Shown in pieces: positions 5,299 through 8,445 of a stretch of DNA of 8,445 bases. The notes beneath the pieces were generated by a model that saw only the letters and a list, made by a program, of their open reading frames with translations, was not told where the DNA came from and made no database searches. Within the stretch, counting starts at the first letter, position 1, and the number at the start of each line of letters is the position of its first letter. The stretch is taken from positions 1 to 8,445 of the forward strand of contig CALBJM010000206.1 in assembly GCA_937893225.1 (NCBI GenBank), read 5' to 3'. A program made the position numbers and the translations under genes. This DNA is from an uncultured Erysipelotrichaceae bacterium. Lineage in GTDB: Bacteria; Bacillota_I; Bacilli_A; Erysipelotrichales; Erysipelotrichaceae.

Positions 5299-6342
5299 TT
5301 AATCTAATTTCAAATCCCCATCTTTGATCCAAGACTTCTTTTTCATATATACGCAAATCAATGTACTCAATATAGCTGGCAAAACAAAAGATATTAACAC
5401 TAGACCTATCCAATGAAAACCATTAATAGCTATACCATCGTTGAGCCAACCAGTATACACACCAATTTGTCCAACCAATCCACATGTTCCCATTCCACTA
5501 GACACCGCAGGTCCATTCATTTCTAGATGAAATACACAAGTAGACAATGGCCCAGTGATTGCTGAAGTAATGATTGGCGGCAACCAAATCTTAGGATTTC
5601 GTAAAATATTTGGCATTTGCAACATACTTGTTCCAAGCCCTTGTGATACCAATCCACCAATTCCATTTTCTTTATAGCTCATACAGGCAAAGCCAATCAT
5701 CTGTGCACAACACCCAGCAACCGCAGCTCCTCCTGCTAAACCAGTCAAACCAAGTGCAGCACAAATTGCCGCAGAAGAAATTGGCAATGTCAAAGCAATA
5801 CCAACCAAAACAGAAACTACTATACCCATTAAAAATGGTTGCAACTCTGTAGCCCACATGATCAAATTTCCTATAGAACTAGCTACAGCCCCAATAGAAG
5901 GTGCAAACACTACACTTAATCCAACACCAACAAGAATCGTTACTGCAGGTGTTACAAGAATATCGATTTTTGTTTCTTTACTCACTAATTTCCCGATTTC
6001 ACATGCTACGATTGCTATCAAATACACTGCCAATGGACCACCTGCTCCACCTAGTTCATTTGCAGCCCCACCAACACCAATCAATGAAAACAGCACAAGT
6101 TGCGGTGCATGTAAAGCATACCCAATAGACGCAGCCATTGTTGGCCCAGCTATTGCAGAAGCATATGTTCCTGCAGTCACTAAGAAATCTAAACCAATTT
6201 GTTGTCCAAGCGTTTTGATGATCGTTCCAATCAATAAAGATGCAAATAGCCCCTGTGCCATTGCACTCATTGCATCGATTCCATAACGATGTGCTGAAAC
6301 AATAACATCTTTCTTTTTCAAGAATTCTTTTATTTGATTCAT
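5299..6342 (-). CDS. PTS EIIC-like permease (PTS_EIIC_2 type), stand-alone
   Basis: A 347-residue integral membrane protein beginning MNQIKEFLKKKDVIVSAHRY, with about 9-10 hydrophobic segments rich in small residues. Features include DAMSAMAQGLFASLLIGTII early, a conserved glycine-rich stretch GVGGAANELGGAGGPLAVYL, then KIDILVTPAVTILVGVGLSV and LPISSAAICAALGLTGLAGG. The layout fits the small EIIC-only family (PTS_EIIC_2) annotated as sugar-phosphotransferase permease. No EIIA, EIIB or sugar-enzyme gene adjoins it, and no phosphorylatable Cys/His domain is fused, so the substrate cannot be inferred and transport might not be PTS-coupled. The start at 6342 is chosen because AAAGGGG lies 7 bases before it. 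The ATG two codons earlier is only 1 base from that site, and the longer frame to 6411 would run through the preceding gene's terminator. The gene is probably monocistronic. Confidence 0.8.
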   Translation of the reverse strand: MNQIKEFLKKKDVIVSAHRYGIDAMSAMAQGLFASLLIGTIIKTLGQQIGLDFLVTAGTYASAIAGPTMAASIGYALHAPQLVLFSLIGVGGAANELGGAGGPLAVYLIAIVACEIGKLVSKETKIDILVTPAVTILVGVGLSVVFAPSIGAVASSIGNLIMWATELQPFLMGIVVSVLVGIALTLPISSAAICAALGLTGLAGGAAVAGCCAQMIGFACMSYKENGIGGLVSQGLGTSMLQMPNILRNPKIWLPPIITSAITGPLSTCVFHLEMNGPAVSSGMGTCGLVGQIGVYTGWLNDGIAINGFHWIGLVLISFVLPAILSTLICVYMKKKSWIKDGDLKLD

Positions 6343-6349
6343 ATCCATT

Positions 6350-6356
6350 CCCCTTT
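6350..6356 (-). promoter_or_regulatory. Ribosome binding site deciding the permease start
   Basis: AAAGGGG on the minus strand, 7 bases before the ATG at 6342 and 1 base before the ATG at 6348, favouring the downstream ATG. Confidence 0.7.
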
Positions 6357-6374
6357 GATGGATAAGTTTACACC

Positions 6375-6384
6375 TATGTACATA
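6375..6384. promoter_or_regulatory. 10-bp palindrome upstream of the permease gene
   Basis: TATGTACATA is a perfect palindrome in the 50-base gap between the upstream terminator and the permease start. A weak minus-strand promoter (TTGTAA, 16 bases, TAAACT) overlaps it, so it could be an operator. Support is only positional. Confidence 0.3.
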
Positions 6385-6393
6385 AGTTACAAG

Positions 6394-6425
6394 AAAAAGT
6401 GGAACAAACAAATCTGTTTTCCCAC
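6394..6425 (-). terminator. Intrinsic terminator of the flavin oxidoreductase gene
   Basis: On the minus strand GTGG (6425-6422) pairs with CCAC (6402-6399), extended by G-U and A-U pairs and an AACA/TGTT inner stem with small bulges, and is followed by five Ts and C. It begins 6 bases after the stop codon. The inner stem is imperfect, so strength is moderate. Confidence 0.65.
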
Positions 6426-6431
6426 CTATCT

Positions 6432-7304
6432 TTATTTTCTCTTCTTATGATCAATATATGTAGCCGCAGAAATTGCTGCAATATTTCCTTCACCCGCAGA
6501 CTTAATAAACTGATATGGCAAACCAACAATATCCCCAGCTGCAAATAACCCTGGTAAATTTGTACGCATCTCACGATCAACTTTTACTGCATTGCCATCA
6601 ACCGCTAATCCTGGCACTAATTGAGATGGAAATTGTGCTGCACGCAATACAAATACACAATCCGTGTCATAACTATTTTGATCTGTTACCAATGTATTTG
6701 CTTTCATCACACCTTGAATTTCAATTGGTTTTTCATGTATCACAGTTATATTTTCATGTTTAAAAACTGTCTCTGTTTTATATAACGGAATGTAATTCAC
6801 ATGTGCACAAACTTCTCCTAAGAACGCAGCTTCACTTTCTTCTTCGCTCGATTCACCAATAACTGTTACATTCTTACCTTTATACAAAGGAGCATCACAT
6901 GTCGCACAATACGAAACCCCTCTTCCAAGGAATTCATTTTCTCCTGGATATGGTTTTCCTGCAACCACGCCGCTCGCTAAAATAACTGTCTCTGCTTCCG
7001 CAAATTCCCCATTACTCAATTGCAAGTTAAAATAATCACCCATCGCATATACTGTTGTAACTTTAACTTCCGTAATTTCTATATTTGCTTCTTCGATTTG
7101 TTTTGTAAATGCCGCAGCCATTTCTTTTCCTGTTACAGAAGGTAGTCCCAGATAATTTGTAATTGGATGATCGATAACTTGCATCTTATTCGATAAATCT
7201 TTACTACCAAATAGCTGAATAGTCTTATTTCTATTTTTAGCAGTCAATGCTGCTTCTAGACCTGCAGGACCACTGCCTATAATTGCTATATCTACTCTTG
7301 TCAT
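6432..7304 (-). CDS. Thioredoxin-reductase-like flavoprotein, probably ferredoxin-linked type (FFTR)
   Basis: A 290-residue flavoprotein of the low-molecular-weight thioredoxin reductase fold. The FAD site is GSGPAG (10-15) with the late GLFAAGDIVGLPYQ (252-265), and the redox-active disulfide is CATC (133-136) in GVSYCATCDAPLYKG. The second nucleotide-binding region is atypical: VIGESSEEESEAAFL (148-162) replaces the GGGxSAxEEA motif of NADPH enzymes, and YIPLYK (171-176) stands where the NADPH 2'-phosphate motif HRR would be. This is the pattern I recall for clostridial ferredoxin-dependent flavin thioredoxin reductases, which take electrons from reduced ferredoxin and not NADPH. It should keep thioredoxin or related dithiol proteins reduced in the cytoplasm. 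No thioredoxin gene is adjacent. The start is supported by an AGAAGAG-type site; the gene is divergent from asnA and ends in its own terminator. Confidence 0.82.
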   Translation of the reverse strand: MTRVDIAIIGSGPAGLEAALTAKNRNKTIQLFGSKDLSNKMQVIDHPITNYLGLPSVTGKEMAAAFTKQIEEANIEITEVKVTTVYAMGDYFNLQLSNGEFAEAETVILASGVVAGKPYPGENEFLGRGVSYCATCDAPLYKGKNVTVIGESSEEESEAAFLGEVCAHVNYIPLYKTETVFKHENITVIHEKPIEIQGVMKANTLVTDQNSYDTDCVFVLRAAQFPSQLVPGLAVDGNAVKVDREMRTNLPGLFAAGDIVGLPYQFIKSAGEGNIAAISAATYIDHKKRK

Positions 7305-7380
7305 ATTTTCTCTTCTTTCATAATTATTTTCACATTTTCATTACATTTGTTCAATATTTCTGCTCTAACATTTGTCTAGC

Positions 7381-7396
7381 TTGATATAATTATCAA
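7381..7396. promoter_or_regulatory. Inverted repeat over the asnA -10 box, candidate operator
   Basis: TTGATA (7381-7386), spacer TAAT, TATCAA (7391-7396). The repeat straddles the -10 box, so a bound dimer would block initiation. No regulator gene is adjacent. Confidence 0.35.
7382..7390 (+). promoter_or_regulatory. Extended -10 promoter of asnA
   Basis: TGATATAAT: an extended TGn element directly before a perfect TATAAT (7385-7390). No good -35 lies 16-18 bases upstream, which is usual for extended -10 promoters. The predicted start near 7397 gives a leader of about 18 bases, too short for a T-box. Confidence 0.65.
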
Positions 7397-7414
7397 CATT
7401 GAAAGAAGGATTTT

Positions 7415-8425
7415 ATGAAACTCATTACACCAACAAATTATGACCCTGTGTTAAATGTCATGCAAACACAAGAAGCAATCAAATACATTCGCGATACTTT
7501 TCAAAGAGAATTCGGCAAAGAAATGGGACTATTACGAATCTCTGCCCCACTATTTGTAGAAAAATCTTCCGGACTTAACGATAATCTAAACGGTATTGAA
7601 AGACCTGTCAGCTTTGACATTCAAGAATTACCACAAGAAACAATTGAAGTTGTTCAATCTTTAGCAAAATGGAAACGATTTGCTTTAAAGAAGTACGGTT
7701 TTCATGTACACGAAGGTCTATACACAAACATGAATGCAATTCGTAGAGACGAACTTGTAGATAACTTACATTCTGTTTATGTAGATCAATGGGACTGGGA
7801 AAAAATTATCACAAAAGAAGAAAGAACTGACGCAGTTCTTGAAGCAACTGTTCGTCAAATATTCAAAGTTATCAAACACATGGAACATGAAGTTTGGTAC
7901 AAATACCCAGAAGCAGTATGTCATTTAGCAGATGACGTCTATTTCATTACTTCTCAAGAACTAGAAGACCTATATCCAGACCTGTCTGTAAAAGACAGAG
8001 AAAACGCAATCACAAGAGAACACAAATGCGTATTTATTAAACAAATTGGTCATCCTCTCAAAAGAAGTGGTCGTCCTCATGACGGACGCGCACCAGACTA
8101 TGATGATTGGAATCTCAATGGAGACTTATTATTCTGGTTACCTTCTTTAAACCGTGCACTAGAAATATCTTCTATGGGAATTCGTGTAGATGAAAACTCT
8201 ATTGTGTCACAATGCAAAGCATCAAAATGCGAAGGCAGATTATCTCTACCATATCACCAAATGATTCAAAATAAAGAATTACCATATACCATAGGTGGTG
8301 GCATTGGACAATCTAGACTATGCATGCTTTTGTTAAATAAAGCACATGTTGGAGAAGTACAAGCCAGCATCTGGCCTAAAGAAATGATTGAAGAATGTGA
8401 AAAGCACAATATTCATCTTCTATAA
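7415..8425 (+). CDS. asnA: Aspartate-ammonia ligase (asparagine synthetase A)
   Basis: A 336-residue enzyme close to the usual 330. It makes asparagine from aspartate, ammonia and ATP, releasing AMP and pyrophosphate, in the cytoplasm. Its catalytic fold is that of class II aminoacyl-tRNA synthetases. Strong family motifs are SLAKWKRFALKKYGF (82-96), EGLYTNMNAIRRDE (100-113), LHSVYVDQWDWEK (118-130), SQELEDLYPDL (180-190), GRPHDGRAPDYDDW (219-232), LNGDLLFW (234-241), ISSMGIRVDE (251-260) and the motif-3-like GGGIGQSRL (294-302), whose arginine contacts ATP. The AGAAGGA ribosome site ends 4 bases before the ATG. Complete and apparently intact, it is transcribed alone from an extended -10 promoter, divergent from the flavin oxidoreductase gene. 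No T-box leader is present. Confidence 0.97.
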   Translation: MKLITPTNYDPVLNVMQTQEAIKYIRDTFQREFGKEMGLLRISAPLFVEKSSGLNDNLNGIERPVSFDIQELPQETIEVVQSLAKWKRFALKKYGFHVHEGLYTNMNAIRRDELVDNLHSVYVDQWDWEKIITKEERTDAVLEATVRQIFKVIKHMEHEVWYKYPEAVCHLADDVYFITSQELEDLYPDLSVKDRENAITREHKCVFIKQIGHPLKRSGRPHDGRAPDYDDWNLNGDLLFWLPSLNRALEISSMGIRVDENSIVSQCKASKCEGRLSLPYHQMIQNKELPYTIGGGIGQSRLCMLLLNKAHVGEVQASIWPKEMIEECEKHNIHLL

Positions 8426-8445
8426 AACAAAGAACGCTTTGGATA

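Noticed and set aside
5858..6286. Plus-strand open frame opposite the permease
   Set aside because: A shadow of the minus-strand gene; its proline/alanine-rich composition reflects the complementary codons of small-residue-rich helices.
6343..6411. Longer N-terminus for the EIIC-like permease
   Set aside because: The extension crosses the terminator of the upstream gene (6394-6425) and lacks a ribosome site; AAAGGGG supports the start at 6342.
7305..7414. T-box leader for asnA
   Set aside because: The leader from the extended -10 promoter is only about 18 bases and contains no T-box sequence or terminator.
8428..8441. Hairpin CAAAG-AACG-CTTTG after asnA as its terminator
   Set aside because: The stem is only 5 bp and no U tract follows before the window ends; the true terminator may lie beyond the edge.

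Overview
The window looks like a chromosomal stretch of a low-GC Bacillota, probably an anaerobe of the Clostridia/Erysipelotrichia type. The reasons are the AT-rich coding, strong AGGAGG-like ribosome sites, intrinsic hairpin-plus-U terminators, a fluoride riboswitch, and a thioredoxin-reductase-like flavoprotein resembling the ferredoxin-dependent clostridial form. UGA ends at least three genes, so the standard bacterial code applies. No rRNA, tRNA, CRISPR array, insertion sequence or phage gene was seen, and no stretch over 300 bases lacks a gene.

Layout. Positions 1-670 (minus) hold a V4R-domain ligand-binding protein followed, with a one-base stop/start overlap, by the N-terminus of a second protein, probably a signalling protein. 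Positions 712-2101 (minus) are a self-contained unit: promoter, fluoride riboswitch with expression-platform terminator, a cation/proton-antiporter-type membrane protein, and its own terminator. Positions 2081-3779 (minus) are a two-gene unit: a MocR/GntR-type regulator lacking the end of its aminotransferase domain, overlapping a bicupin-like gene. Divergent from it, a MATE efflux-type gene (3930-5255, plus) has a terminator in its own 5' leader and an in-frame UAA at codon 369. A bidirectional terminator (5254-5297) separates it from a stand-alone PTS EIIC-like permease (5299-6342, minus) and a flavin oxidoreductase (6432-7304, minus). Divergent from the latter is asnA, aspartate-ammonia ligase (7415-8425, plus).

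How it works together. The best-supported regulatory story is fluoride sensing. A consensus promoter fires near the 5' edge of an aptamer whose conserved 3' segment is also the 5' arm of a terminator, so fluoride binding should permit transcription of the antiporter. The second story is the regulator/MATE pair. Face-to-face promoters share a -35 area next to a perfect inverted repeat, and the MATE transcript must then cross a leader terminator that a competing pairing could disrupt. This leader matches no RNA class I recognise and is the best candidate here for something undescribed. The MATE gene it controls appears broken by a single nonsense codon.
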